Assembly: GCA_020086605.1 (NCBI GenBank)
Contig: JACBWW010000016.1
Location: forward strand, 24,236,648 to 24,300,647
DNA length: 64,000 nucleotides
Direction of reading: 5' to 3'
DNA from: Lanius collurio
Lineage: Eukaryota > Chordata > Aves > Passeriformes > Laniidae
Part shown: one piece after another, positions 11,101-21,000 of the stretch
Layout: every line of letters starts with the position of its first letter
How positions within the stretch are numbered: position 1 is the stretch's first letter
Translations under genes and position numbers: made by a program
The notes under the pieces: model-generated
What the model was told of the DNA's origin: nothing
The model's input: the letters and a program-made list of their open reading frames with translations, nothing else
Databases searched by the model: none

Positions 11101-12081
11101 CTAGCACAACTGCTAATGTCTTTAGAGTTCTTGATTTATTGGAGGTTAACTCTGTCAGTGCTAGCGAGCAGCGAGCACGGGCAGGTATGGCAGGAAATGT
11201 GCAGCACAGTGAGAAGGGATTCACACGTGCCAGGGTTTACTCAGGGACAGTTTCAGAGCCTTAATTCCACAAAATGTCTGGTCTCATGGGTGAAGTCATT
11301 GTCTCTTGTGCTGAAGAACTATTTCTTACTTATTTTAGAGCATGTTTTAATTGGGTCTCTTGAAACTTTATGTTTTTGAAGAGCAGAATCATCTCCAGTA
11401 CATCTAAGAATGTGATGTACACCTGCAAGTGTTATTTGCACTCTCATGGTAGAAACCCAACAATCCCCACCTCCCAAGCCCCATTGTTCCCACAAACATG
11501 AGTGTAATTACATATAATTATCACTGATTACCTTTTTATTTCCTTCCAGGATAAAGTAGCCAATATTTGGTGCAGTGTAAGTGTCCTTATAAAGATAAAG
11601 AATGTAATATCCCCTCGAACTCAGCTAAAACTCAGGTAAGACATAACTGGAGTGCTTTAGGCAGTTTTTATCTGCACCAGTTTTTGCAAAAGGAGTAAAT
11701 TTTCTCAAATTGCATTCTTTCCTATGCTGTATATTTCTCTCAAGTGATGAGGTAGAAATGTTGGGAATATTAAAAATTCCCTGCTTGTTTATATAGTGAT
11801 TTAAGCTGCTTGATTAAAACTGAGTTAAAATTTGCAAATTCAAAGCATTCAAATATCTTTCATTGCTTTTAGAAGTCAGAGCTCCCAGTTCTGTTCCTCC
11901 ACTCAGTGAAGAATTCAGGTCTGGCTCTGCAGAGGGAAGTGTTAATGGCTGTAGTCACTCACGTATTAAATCTGTTTTTCTTCCCCAATCCTTTAGTTTT
12001 GCTGTAACATTCCTGAGCCTGCTCCCTGCCTGTATCAAGCTCACTGTCCAGCCTTCCCTGCGAGGGTTTAAATTTGCCTTG
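2026..12081 (+). CDS. ALG6: ALG6, dolichyl-P-Glc:Man9GlcNAc2-PP-dolichol alpha-1,3-glucosyltransferase (partial, nine exons)
   Basis: ALG6 is a multi-pass ER membrane enzyme of the GT-C fold (family GT57). It moves the first glucose from dolichyl-phosphate-glucose onto the Man9GlcNAc2 lipid-linked precursor of N-glycans. Nine exons join in one open frame: 2026-2110, 3895-3984, 4655-4743, 6416-6498, 7133-7197, 8988-9173, 9444-9579, 11550-11635 and 11997-12081. The product follows vertebrate ALG6 closely, with the luminal-loop motif GDYEAQRHW, then [59 protein letters not shown] and [19 protein letters not shown]. About 35 N-terminal residues lie upstream of the window. About 175 C-terminal residues were not found and may lie in the gap at 13101-13467. 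Three introns have unusual ends: GC donors at 6499 and probably 9580, and a U12-like intron at 7198-8987. ALG8 is a paralogue, but residue agreement is far better with ALG6. Confidence 0.95.
3895..3984 (+). CDS. ALG6: ALG6 exon ([14 protein letters not shown])
   Basis: The acceptor is TTTTTCTAG and the donor is CAT|GTAAGT. The exon completes the split Trp codon and encodes [19 protein letters not shown] followed by [24 protein letters not shown] is nearly invariant in vertebrate ALG6. The asparagine in the NTS sequon could itself be glycosylated. Confidence 0.95.
4655..4743 (+). CDS. ALG6: ALG6 exon ([15 protein letters not shown])
   Basis: The acceptor is TTGTTTTACAG and the donor is ACAG|GTAGGA. 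The exon encodes [19 protein letters not shown] and then [10 protein letters not shown], in phase with both neighbours. The conserved HTSRGYES and FMRTT motifs lead into a transmembrane segment. Confidence 0.95.
6416..6498 (+). CDS. ALG6: ALG6 exon with a GC donor
   Basis: The acceptor is ATTTTTCAG. The exon encodes a hydrophobic helix, [18 protein letters not shown], followed by KETSAKKK. The coding frame ends at AAAAAG, followed by GCAAGTA. That matches the usual strong context of GC-type U2 donors (AG|GCAAGT). No in-frame GT donor fits at this position. Confidence 0.92.
7133..7197 (+). CDS. ALG6: ALG6 exon ending at a U12-like donor
   Basis: The acceptor is CCTTTTTTCCAG. The exon encodes [20 protein letters not shown] and then the first two bases of a Gln codon. 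It ends CTTCCA|GTATCCTTG, and GTATCCTT is the U12-type 5' splice-site consensus. The last base of the Gln codon must come from the next exon. Confidence 0.92.
8050..8322 (+). repeat. CR1 LINE 3' end inside the U12-like ALG6 intron
   Basis: This matches the CR1 3' untranslated consensus in + orientation: GGAGAAATTCCTCCCTGTGA, then GAGAAGCTGTGGCTGCCCCT, then CCATGGCAGGGGTGGACT. It ends in the typical short tail CATTCTGGGATTCTGTG. The copy is 5'-truncated, with no reverse-transcriptase coding sequence. The open frames across it are shadows of the repeat. Confidence 0.88.
8988..9173 (+). CDS. ALG6: ALG6 exon ([11 protein letters not shown] ... [10 protein letters not shown])
   Basis: The exon encodes [17 protein letters not shown], later [19 protein letters not shown] and [11 protein letters not shown], ending at AAAGG|GTAAGT. 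The 5' boundary is set by frame and homology (HFQ-YNS), because no AG immediately precedes it. An upstream GTCCTTGAC resembles the U12 branch site. If the intron instead ended at AC (position 8984), one residue pair would change and a residue would be gained. Confidence 0.85.
9231..9359 (+). repeat. 65-bp tandem duplication in an ALG6 intron
   Basis: Two copies of a 65-bp unit begin at 9231 and 9296 with GCTGGTCCTTCTGTGCATGT. They are nearly identical (GTGCGAG versus GTGTGAG), so the duplication is recent. It sits about 60 bp after one ALG6 exon and 85 bp before the next, filling much of a short intron. Confidence 0.9.
9444..9579 (+). CDS. ALG6: ALG6 exon ([15 protein letters not shown])
   Basis: The acceptor is CTGTTGCAG. 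The exon encodes [20 protein letters not shown], then [19 protein letters not shown]. The next exon begins exactly at the following Asp codon, so this exon must end after GAG at 9579. The bases that follow are GCATGC, which would be a second GC donor with a weaker context than the one at 6499. Confidence 0.88.
9988..10233 (-). other. Unassigned minus-strand open frame in an ALG6 intron
   Basis: The frame is 81 codons, starting [20 protein letters not shown] and containing [11 protein letters not shown] and [19 protein letters not shown]. Its composition looks more protein-like than neighbouring intronic frames. I do not recognise the family. It could be a fragment of a retroelement, a processed pseudogene or chance. 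No poly-A tail, LTR pair or target-site duplication was identified. Confidence 0.25.
11550..11635 (+). CDS. ALG6: ALG6 exon (DKVANIW)
   Basis: The acceptor is TTTCCTTCCAG and the donor is CTCAG|GTAAGA. The exon encodes [18 protein letters not shown] followed by [18 protein letters not shown] is the conserved start of the corresponding human exon; the tail is more diverged. Confidence 0.93.
11997..12081 (+). CDS. ALG6: ALG6 exon ([11 protein letters not shown]), last one visible
   Basis: The acceptor is CCAATCCTTTAG and the donor is GCCTTG|GTGAGT. The exon encodes [15 protein letters not shown], then [13 protein letters not shown]. The clean phase-0 donor shows that the gene continues, but no further ALG6 exon is recognisable before the sequence gap or after it. 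Confidence 0.94.
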
Positions 12082-13100
12082 GTGAGTGTTTGCTTTTCCC
12101 TGCTCCCTGTTTGAGATCCACCATAAGCACTGGAGTGGAACCAGCAGTGCCAACAGCAGTTGTACAGGGCACACAGGGTGGGAGCCATGAAATGCTGAAG
12201 GAATTGGTTAAAAAGTGTTTTGCTCCCACAAATCCAGGGCTCTGACCTGTTCTTTAAACCCAGACTTGTTCCTTAAGTTCAGTTTTCTTTATTTAACTCC
12301 GTATTTTTATCTTCCTCTGAAGAGCCTTTAGAAGATGCCACACACATGTAAACATCAGATAGAATTGGGATTTCTCCTCTTTTTGTTTGGCTTCCAAAGT
12401 GCCAGTTTTTCTTCCTTCACTGGTTGCAAAATTCAATTAAAAAGTCCCCAAATGGACATTGTGAGCTCAGTAGTGGTTTGAAAATATAATGATCCTATTT
12501 TCCAGAATGTTTGCCTTCTCTTAGTCACATCATTGAATGGAAGCACATTGCCATGACTTCCATGCAAAAACAGTTCTTGAAATCAACATCATATGGAGCT
12601 GGGTCCTAAGTTACAGAGTTATAAACTAATTTCTCTTTTTAATTTTATCACAACATTGCCTAAAACTAACATCTATCCTAAGAACTGCTTGGTTTTACAG
12701 CCTGTTTTTGTTTGGTGGGGGAATAAAAAGACAATTTGTTTACTTTTTTTATTGGCTGGTCATGGTGAGAAAAATGGGGGTGATTCTTACCATGAGTGGG
12801 ATTTGCCAGTGCCTGTGTGTGGGAATGTTGTGATTCCCTGCTGGGAATGCTCTTGTCAGGGAAGCTGAGCAAGAGGGAGACTCAACCTGAAGGACTTTGT
12901 GACTAATTCTGGACAAACTTTCAAACAAGGTGGTTTTGGTACTCGAGGGTGGTTCCAGGAGCTGCTCTGAGTGCCTGGGATTTGCCCTGGAGGAAATGCA
13001 GCAGTTAATTAGAAAACTCAGCTCGTTTAGCTGCTGCCCCACAGAGCCTGTGCCAGCAGACACCACAGCAGAGCTTTGCTTTGCAGTCACACAGACTGAC
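12082..13100. other. ALG6 intron sequence up to the assembly gap
   Basis: The stretch follows the GTGAGT donor of the last visible ALG6 exon. I searched it by eye for the remaining ALG6 C-terminal segments and found none. No repeat of known family was clear either. Confidence 0.6.
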
Positions 13101-13467
13101 NNNNNNNNNNNNNNNNNNNNNNNNNNNNNNNNNNNNNNNNNNNNNNNNNNNNNNNNNNNNNNNNNNNNNNNNNNNNNNNNNNNNNNNNNNNNNNNNNNNN
13201 NNNNNNNNNNNNNNNNNNNNNNNNNNNNNNNNNNNNNNNNNNNNNNNNNNNNNNNNNNNNNNNNNNNNNNNNNNNNNNNNNNNNNNNNNNNNNNNNNNNN
13301 NNNNNNNNNNNNNNNNNNNNNNNNNNNNNNNNNNNNNNNNNNNNNNNNNNNNNNNNNNNNNNNNNNNNNNNNNNNNNNNNNNNNNNNNNNNNNNNNNNNN
13401 NNNNNNNNNNNNNNNNNNNNNNNNNNNNNNNNNNNNNNNNNNNNNNNNNNNNNNNNNNNNNNNNNNN
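13101..13467. other. Assembly gap (367 N)
   Basis: An unsequenced run that follows the last visible ALG6 exon by about 1 kb. The missing ALG6 coding sequence is about 530 nt in at least one exon, so if it lies here the true gap is probably longer than drawn. Open frames reported through the Ns are artefacts. Confidence 0.95.
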
Positions 13468-15975
13468 AGCAAATACCCAAACCCCTTATTAAATTGCACA
13501 GCAATTTGCAGATGTAAACTGAACTCAACTCTGCAATTTCTCCCTGGGCACAGCTCAGCCTCCAAAGCCAATAATTCAGAGAATACAAATTGATTGAGTA
13601 ATTATAAACATAACAAAGCATGGAGGAAGAAAATAAATCATAAAGCAATTTAGGGTCATATAGTTTAATTAGGAGTCAGTCTATTCTTTTTTTCTGTATC
13701 TATATATAAATATAAAAAAGCCCCCCCCTTGTTTAAAGGCTTCCCCTGTCACATTCCAGGCTGTCACTGCCCTCAGCCTCAGTGTGTGAATCAGCTGTTC
13801 TGGGAACTTCCAGCTGGGCCACTTCTGAGCCCTGGCAATGGAGTCCCACAAGCTCAGTGGATTTGGGCAGTTTTTCCAGGCTTATTTGTTGTGGAAAATG
13901 TCCCCCCAGCCAGCACTGCCCCCCTGGCAGCTCAGAGAGAATGGAAAAGGGGCTCTGGAGTAGGAACCAGAAGGATATTGGGGGTGAGCACAGTTCAAGT
14001 TCCCTGCACTGTAAGTTTGCTATAAAACATGAGAAGTTCCATCTTTTCACAAGTATTTAGGATTTTCTGTGGGTGACTCTTAACTGTGGCATGCAAGAGC
14101 TCTGCCCACAGCACGGCTTTTCTGGCAGTGTGGGCTGAGTGGCACTGATGGGTACCAGGACACAAAATAGAATTCTTTGTCTCCAGAGGCTGTGAAGTCC
14201 CAAACCCACCGTGTTTTTCCCCCAAGGAACGGCTGCCTGAACCTTGCCAGCCTGAGGAAGGGCTGTGTGACAGGAAAATGAAGGTGGGTGAAAGCAGAGG
14301 AGTCCAGGGTCTCATTAGCCCAGCCGTGTCCAGCAGAGCCCGGGCCCATCCTTCCCCCGTACCCAAACATTAGTTTTGAGTGTATCCCTTTCCTTTGTCC
14401 TTGAGGTGGCCTCGGGGGGTGATAAAGTGAGAGTCACCCGATCCACCTTGTGTGGAACTGGAAATGGTTCTTAACAGCCCCAGCTGCTTCAGAGGCCACA
14501 GCCTGCTGCAGCAGGAGGTCAGGCACAGTGAGTGTGCAGGGGCTGGGGGAGCACAGCTCCCACTCCCTAAAAATGCCCAGTTTAATAACTGCCCTGGGGT
14601 GAGCTCTGCTGGGACCCTGCTGTCCATCACCACCTTTGCTGTTGGTTCCTGGACACATTTGATGCTGTTCTTCCAGGACTGCCCAGAACAGCTCGATTTA
14701 CACCAGTCTCAGATCAATAATTATTTAATTTCCAGCTCCAGAGGTTACAGCCAGGTTAGGGAAACTCGGGCTGGTTCAGGTACCCTCAGCCCACAAAGCC
14801 AGTGCTGGGGCACCTCACACCCACAATAACCCCCAGCTCTGAAAGCCTGAGAGCCCAGGGGGGAAATGAGAACAACTGACAATTCCCTCAAACAGCTCCT
14901 AACCTTCTCCCCAGTCTGACTGCACAGGCAGTGAAGTGCAAACCCATTTTTATTAATTAAAAACTCCCAAAGCCTGAGTGTGTGCGTGTTCAGCCCCACC
15001 CTGAACACATTTATCGTGCTGGTGCTCAGAGTTCTAGCTGTAAAAATCAGTTTATTGTGGATGGGACTTTGCAGTGGTAGAAAGGACATTCAAATGTTTG
15101 TGTTTATGCTGGACTGAAAAAAAAGTACAAATCATTTTACTGCACTTTTTCAGACTGCTTGCAAGGATTTGAGATGCAGGGGATTCACTCAGCTGGAGGG
15201 GTGAGTTTGAGGAGAAGGAAAGAGAAAAGCAGCTGGTTTCTATAAAACAGCTCTGCTCCTACAGCATTAAATGCCCAAACTAAACTCAAATGTTCACCTA
15301 AAAGCCAATGCTACCAGAGCCCTGTGTGTGACTGCTGGGTTGGAAGCTGAGGCCTTTTCATCAAGGGGCTGGGGTTGTCTTTAGAGGAACCCTTGTGTGG
15401 ATGACAAGTCTGTCCCCAGCTGTGGCAGCACCACCAGGGAAAGCGTTTGCAAACAACTAAAACACATTCAGGGTTGGAATAATTAATTCCTTGCACTGCA
15501 GAGCTCCCTCCAGCCTTAGTGGCCAGGCAGTGCTGGAGAAGGCCCTCCAGAAGCCACAGTTTCTTTCCACACAGCACCAACCCCACTGCCACAGGGCTGC
15601 ACAGCCACCCAGGGTGGATTATTTACATTGAGATTATCTGGTCGTGCACATTGTTAAGTTGAAATAGATGCCAGAAATGTTATCTGGACGTGCACCTGCC
15701 CGGCGCAGCGAGCGCTCCCCAGCTGGGATTTGCTGAGGAGATTGGTTTACACTCAGTTCTTCGCTCCTTTTAAGTCCAGTCCAGCAGATGGAGAAGTTTG
15801 GGTTGATGTGGAATGCATTTTTCACATAATGCCTGTGGGGAGATGAGGAATGACTAAAATAAATAGCAATTAGACAGCAGGATCATCGTTCATGGGATCT
15901 GTTTGGGGTTGTGGATCTGATGTCCAGTAAAACACACACAGCCTAAGGCAAGGAGGGCAGCAGCCCCTCTGCCCT
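13468..15975. other. Probable ALG6-ITGB3BP intergenic DNA, no gene seen
   Basis: The stretch contains no exon that I recognise on either strand. It includes a poly-C run near 13722 and is otherwise unremarkable unique-looking sequence. The 3' UTRs of ALG6 (+) and ITGB3BP (-) could extend into it, but nothing in the sequence fixes their ends. Confidence 0.5.
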
Positions 15976-16134
15976 GGGCTGCAGGGACATTTTGGGATGT
16001 TTTAAGGAACATTCCTGGGCTGCAGGAACATTTTGGGATGTTTTAAGGAACATTCCTGGGCTGCAGGAACATTTTGGGATGTTTTAAGGAACATTCCTGG
16101 GCTGCAGGAACATTTTGGGATGTTTTAAGGAACA
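15976..16134 (+). repeat. 41-bp minisatellite, about 3.9 copies
   Basis: The unit begins GGGCTGCAGGAACATTTTGG and ends TTAAGGAACATTCCT. The four copies start at 15976, 16017, 16058 and 16099; the last is cut short. They are almost identical, with one A/G change in the first copy. The sequence just after it (16135-16230) is a diverged direct repeat of about 50 bp starting AAGGACAAG. Confidence 0.95.
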
Positions 16135-17773
16135 AGGACAAGCAACCAAAGGAGAAACAAAGTGGTGAGGAGAAATGCTACAACAAGGACAAGTAGCCAA
16201 AGCAGCAACAAGGTGAGGAGAAACACCACAGGATGTTTTAGTGGGGGAGCAGAGTTTCTACAGAGTCACTTTGTGGTGGTGCTCAACAAACCAGGAACAA
16301 ATGCCTCGTGCAGAGGAATAACTGATGCCCTTAGGCCCTTGCAGCCTGCAGGACATCCCAGAGCTCTCTGCACAGGGTTTACAAGGAGGACCTTGGTCCT
16401 GGTCACTCTGGCAGTGCCTCGGTGCTGGGCAAGGCCGGGAGCAGGCCCAGAGCCTTCTTCCTTCTGTCCAGGAGCGAGCTCAGGAACGCAGCACTGGCAG
16501 CACTCTGGATGTGCCCTGGGAACGAGGAGACAACACAGAGATAAACAATGGGTGTGATGGCAGAACTTGGGCAAATCCTGCCTCAAACTAAGTAAGTTCC
16601 TGTGGTGGTTAAACAACCCAGCACCCCTTTCCTTCCACCACGGTGTCTCAGCAGGGATTTCAGAGCTTGTCCTGGTGAGTGGCTGCACGTGTGTCACATC
16701 ATTAGCAGGGATGGCAAAGCAGAACAGGATGTGCTCTGACTACGAGAAGTTGGTGCTGCTTTTTGCTAACAGCAATAAAAGAATAAATAAGAATCCCCAA
16801 GGGCCATGGCAGCAGAATCCAATCAGGGCTTGCACCCATCCCTGGAGTCACCCACACCCATCCCAGAGTCACCCACACCTGAGCTCCAGCCAGGCAGGGC
16901 CGGGTGAGGGTGAGCAGGGGGCTGGGCCAAGCAAAGGAGAAGAGTGCAAGGGCAGAGAGGAACTCAGGGAATGAGAACATGTGGGAAAGGGCCTGGAAGC
17001 AGGTGCATGTGAGTGCCAACGCTGCCAACTGGTCCCTGCAGCAGATGAGCAGCTCTGTCCCAGCACCCTGAGGGCTGCTGGCTCTGGGGTGTTTGGTTCC
17101 CCCCCACAGAGGGGTGAAGGGAGAATTCAGAGTTATCCTGAACATACAAAGGGGGGGTTCCAGCAGCTTGAGCCTCTCAGCTGCAGAGAAACCCAGCTGG
17201 GGAGGGCACAAACCCCACGGCCATGGGGCTGCTGGGGCAGGGCCTCCTCATGTCTCCTCCCTTGGCACACTGGGATTCCATGGGGATCTCACACAGCCAG
17301 GATGTGACTCCACACCAACACCTGCCCCTGGACTGGACAACGTTACCTGCAGCTGACCCAGGTTCTGTCCTAAGCCAGGACTCACAAGGTTACTCCAGAA
17401 AAAGGAATCCAATCCAACTTGGCCTCAGGTACCACTTTTTAGCTTTATTCCTAATAAACATCATTACTTTACACGAATTATCCACAAAAAAACCCACAAA
17501 TGCTCACAACAGGAAACTGTCCAATCTTGCATGGCAAATAACAGAGGAAAGATTTAATTGAAAGCTGGTTTACTTGTGCTAAATGCAATTCCTTTATGGT
17601 CTGATTTCCCTTTAAGCAGGAATTGCAGCATTTGGACTGTATGGTGAGTAAAGAACCCAAACTTGCCAAGACGACTGTGTTGAGCTCTGCTCTGCACTCT
17701 GAGCTCTCCTCAAAAATAGAAGCTGCCCAGATTCACAAAAAATATCACAGACTCAGCTTTGTTTCCCAAACAA

Positions 17774-18066
17774 AGAATCATGGAATGGTTTGGGTTGGAA
17801 AGGACCTCAAAGCCCACCCAGTGCCACCCCTGCCATGGCAGGGACACCTCCCAGTGTGCCAGGGACACCTCCCACTGTGCCAGGGACACCTCCCACTGTG
17901 CCAGGGACACCTCCCACTGTGCCAGGCTGCTCCCAGCCCCAATGTCCAGCCTGGCCTTGGGCACTGCCAGGGATCCAGGGGCAGCCACAGCTGCTCTGGG
18001 CACCCTGTGCCAGGGCCTGCCCACCCTCACAGGGAACAATTCCTGCCCAAGATCCCATCCATTCCT
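17774..18066 (-). repeat. CR1 LINE 3' end with an internal 21-bp expansion
   Basis: In reverse orientation this matches the CR1 3' end: AGAATCATGGAATGGTTTGG, then CCATGGCAGGGACACC, GGATCCAGGGGCAGCCACAG and CAGGGCCTGCCCACC. Within it, 17839-17922 holds four copies of a 21-bp unit (CAGGGACACCTCCCACTGTG plus C). The first copy has one change. Because 21 is a multiple of 3, open frames run through on both strands, but they are not genes. Confidence 0.9.
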
Positions 18067-21000
18067 GACTCAGCCCTGAGTGAGCTGCTCTTAAAAGCCT
18101 CAACAAAAGAGACACAAAAGCCCCAACAACTCCTTTTTCTCTCAGTATTTTTACATGCAGAGCTCCTGAGTAAGTTCAGCTCCCTCAAACCAAGGAGAAC
18201 ATTCAGGGAACTCCTGATGAGGATGGCTGAGAGCAGAGGAGCTGGAAAGGGATCAGGGCAGGGGACCAGAAGGTGCCTGGGCTGTTGCAGAAGGGGTGGC
18301 TGGTGCAGGCCCAGCCTGCTTCTCTCCTCAGCTCCAATTTTAGGGCTCCCAGTGGCAGCACTGGAGTCCCCCCAGTCCTGCTCCAGAGGGTTGGCAGAGC
18401 CAGCCCTGCCCTTGGACACGGCCTCTCCCAGCCCTGGCCCACACAGGCACTAAAAGAGCTGAATGTTCCCAAGTTTCCTTTACCCTCCAAGTTCCCCCAC
18501 CATCCTCTCCCAACTTTGACTGCTCTAAAACATTTCCAGATCTAAAAAGCTGAGAGAAAAAAAATGTTCACCTGTCAGGTGATATAAAACCAATCTTCTA
18601 CTAAATGTGCCAGAATAATTTTTCTCCACCTCAACCACAGTTAAAACCTTCAGTCTATTCATTACTGTCTTTTTATAGTATTTTTATTTAATAAAACCTA
18701 TTAAGACTACCATACAAATCTCTTTACTTATGCTTTTATCTTTTAACTGATCAATTTTTATATTGCTGACATCCCTTCTTCACCATTTGCTCATTTAAAA
18801 ATTCATAGTATATGAGCTATGTCTCTGGAGAAAACGTCTATAAAATTTGTTACAGCTGGCAAATGTGTATGAGTCAGTGATAGCACATGACTAAATGCTT
18901 CACAGAAAATAAAATTTGTTTCTGTAGTAAGCAGAACTGTTTAAATGTTATTTATTTTTATGTTTCAAAGAAAATATATTGTGAAGTGCTGCATTGATTT
19001 AATACGCAGCAATGTCTGTGTACACGCTGTACTGGGGAAATTTATGAAACCTTTGCACAACTCCTTTAATTGAATTTTCCAAATCTCTCACCACACACAA
19101 ATAATCAATATCTTCTGCAGAGAAAACCAGTCAGAATTATTACAGTCTTTCTTTTCAATTTTGTTGTCATCAGCACATACAGAGCACCTGGATATTTGTA
19201 ATGTCTGGATAGCAAGTTATTTACACCTCTTAAACATATAATTGCTACTAAGTGAGTCCAAACTAATGTTTCTTTTCTTTTTTATTTAAAATAATTATAT
19301 TCATGGGAGAAAGCAGTATTTATTCTCATGTAGGAGTTGCTACATGTTGGAAGAACTACAATTCTTTTGAATTTTTCATTAAGCTTAATACTCTAAACTA
19401 GATCCACCAGAATTAAAAATTAATAGCTGTTGCATCTCTAAAAAGGTATGTAGGAAAATAGAGTGTAAAAACAAGGGTGAAATTCCTGAATAAATGGGGC
19501 TGACACCTAAATCTACAATGCAGGTTGACAGTTCTCTGTGTACTCGTCTGGGGCCTCCAGTCATACGTCTCATGTGCATTTCTGTATCTGCCACTGCAGT
19601 TAATGGCTTAATATTTCATCTACATAGCACAGGCTGTTCAATCACTGCAGAGCCTTGGAGCTGCCCCTTTCCTTCCTTCCTTCCATCCCCAAAACTCCTC
19701 ATGGAGCCAGAGACTCCTCCAGTGTCTGGCTGGTGTAAAACACAGGTGTGGGTACAAGATCCTGCTGGGAAGGAGCAGGGGAAAGCTCACCCAGCTCCTG
19801 GGGCTGGCAGTGGGCAGGATTCCTCACCTGTGCTGGGAAAAGCAGGCTGGGGGTACTGGCCTGAGTGGGATCTGATCCTTCTCCTCCACTGGGAAGGACT
19901 GCCAGGCTCCCAAACTAAACCCAACCCATGAGCACAGAATGAGGAGCCATCAGCTCAGATTCAGCCTGAGCAACAGCAGCTTTTCACCCCCAGGACAAAA
20001 ATGGGGGCAAAGCCCACTCCTTTGGGGCACTCCCCACTCAGTGAGGAACTGAGACCAGCCCTGCCCCAGGTGTGATGGTAGGGAAGGCTCAGGAGCACAA
20101 ACAGGGAGGTTCTTCCTCAGGGAAGGGGAGATGAACAAGGCCAGATCCCTCCAGCATTACAATTTCTGCTCTGCCCAGTTCCCAGATTTTTCCCAGCAAA
20201 GGGATAATGACATTTCTTCCCTGCAATTAAACACAAAGTTGGACTGAGGAAAATAAATGTGGTTTTTAGGTTAGGGTTTTACAGTTGGAAAATTTCACTG
20301 CTGTGCATCCCCTTTTCCTCAGATCTCCAAGGAGCAGGAAGGAAAGGTGGGACAGACACCCAAGTACATCTAAAGGTCAACAAATTTGTTTTACTTTATT
20401 TGAGAAAGATGTGACAATAACCACAGCAATCACCAGAGCCAAGTGGTTAGTCTTAGGACACACAAATTCCAAACTCAAGCTGCCACAAAATGGGATAAAT
20501 GGTGGAATTCTGTACTTTTACCTGGTTTGAGGAGGAGCTCTGACTGTTAAGGAGGTGTTTATATTTTGCAGTGGCTGTGAAATGGGATTTTTGTTCTGCC
20601 ATAAATGTAGCCTTCAAAACTGGACTGGCAGGTGGAAAATTGGGAGTTTTGGTCCTTCATCTCTTCAGCTCTGCCTTCATCAGTGATTTCAAGTGGCACA
20701 GAATAAAATCCATCCAGTTACCCCTGACCCAGTCTCTTGGAAAGCCACCAGTGCTGTCCCAAGAGCACAAACCTGTCCCTTGTCTTACCCCCACTATGAA
20801 AGTTGGGAATGCCCAGAACTCAGTGAGGGTCAGATTTGCCCATGGGCTTGGCAGGATGAACAGCCCCACAGAAGTGTTTTTTATTTCATCCCAGCCTGGA
20901 AAGAATTCTCCTCAACACTGCAAGTGTTTGATCTCTGGAACACTCTCAGGGCCAGCAGGTAGCCATGGTGATGGTTTGTGTCAGGGTTTTGGGGAAGCAA

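Noticed and set aside
12749..13648. Long open frames on both strands through the N run
   Set aside because: Ns carry no stop codons, so these frames are artefacts of the assembly gap.
15900..16230. Repeat array considered as a CRISPR
   Set aside because: The units are directly adjacent with no unique spacers, and the genome is eukaryotic.
17623..18453. 276-residue open frame
   Set aside because: It is produced by a CR1 3' end whose 21-bp repeats keep the frame open. The same region is open on the other strand.
18780..18840. Possible terminal ITGB3BP exon on the minus strand (acceptor TTTTCTCCAG)
   Set aside because: In the phase required by the previous exon it reaches a stop after two codons. 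The frame resembling human RHLDSY is the wrong phase.
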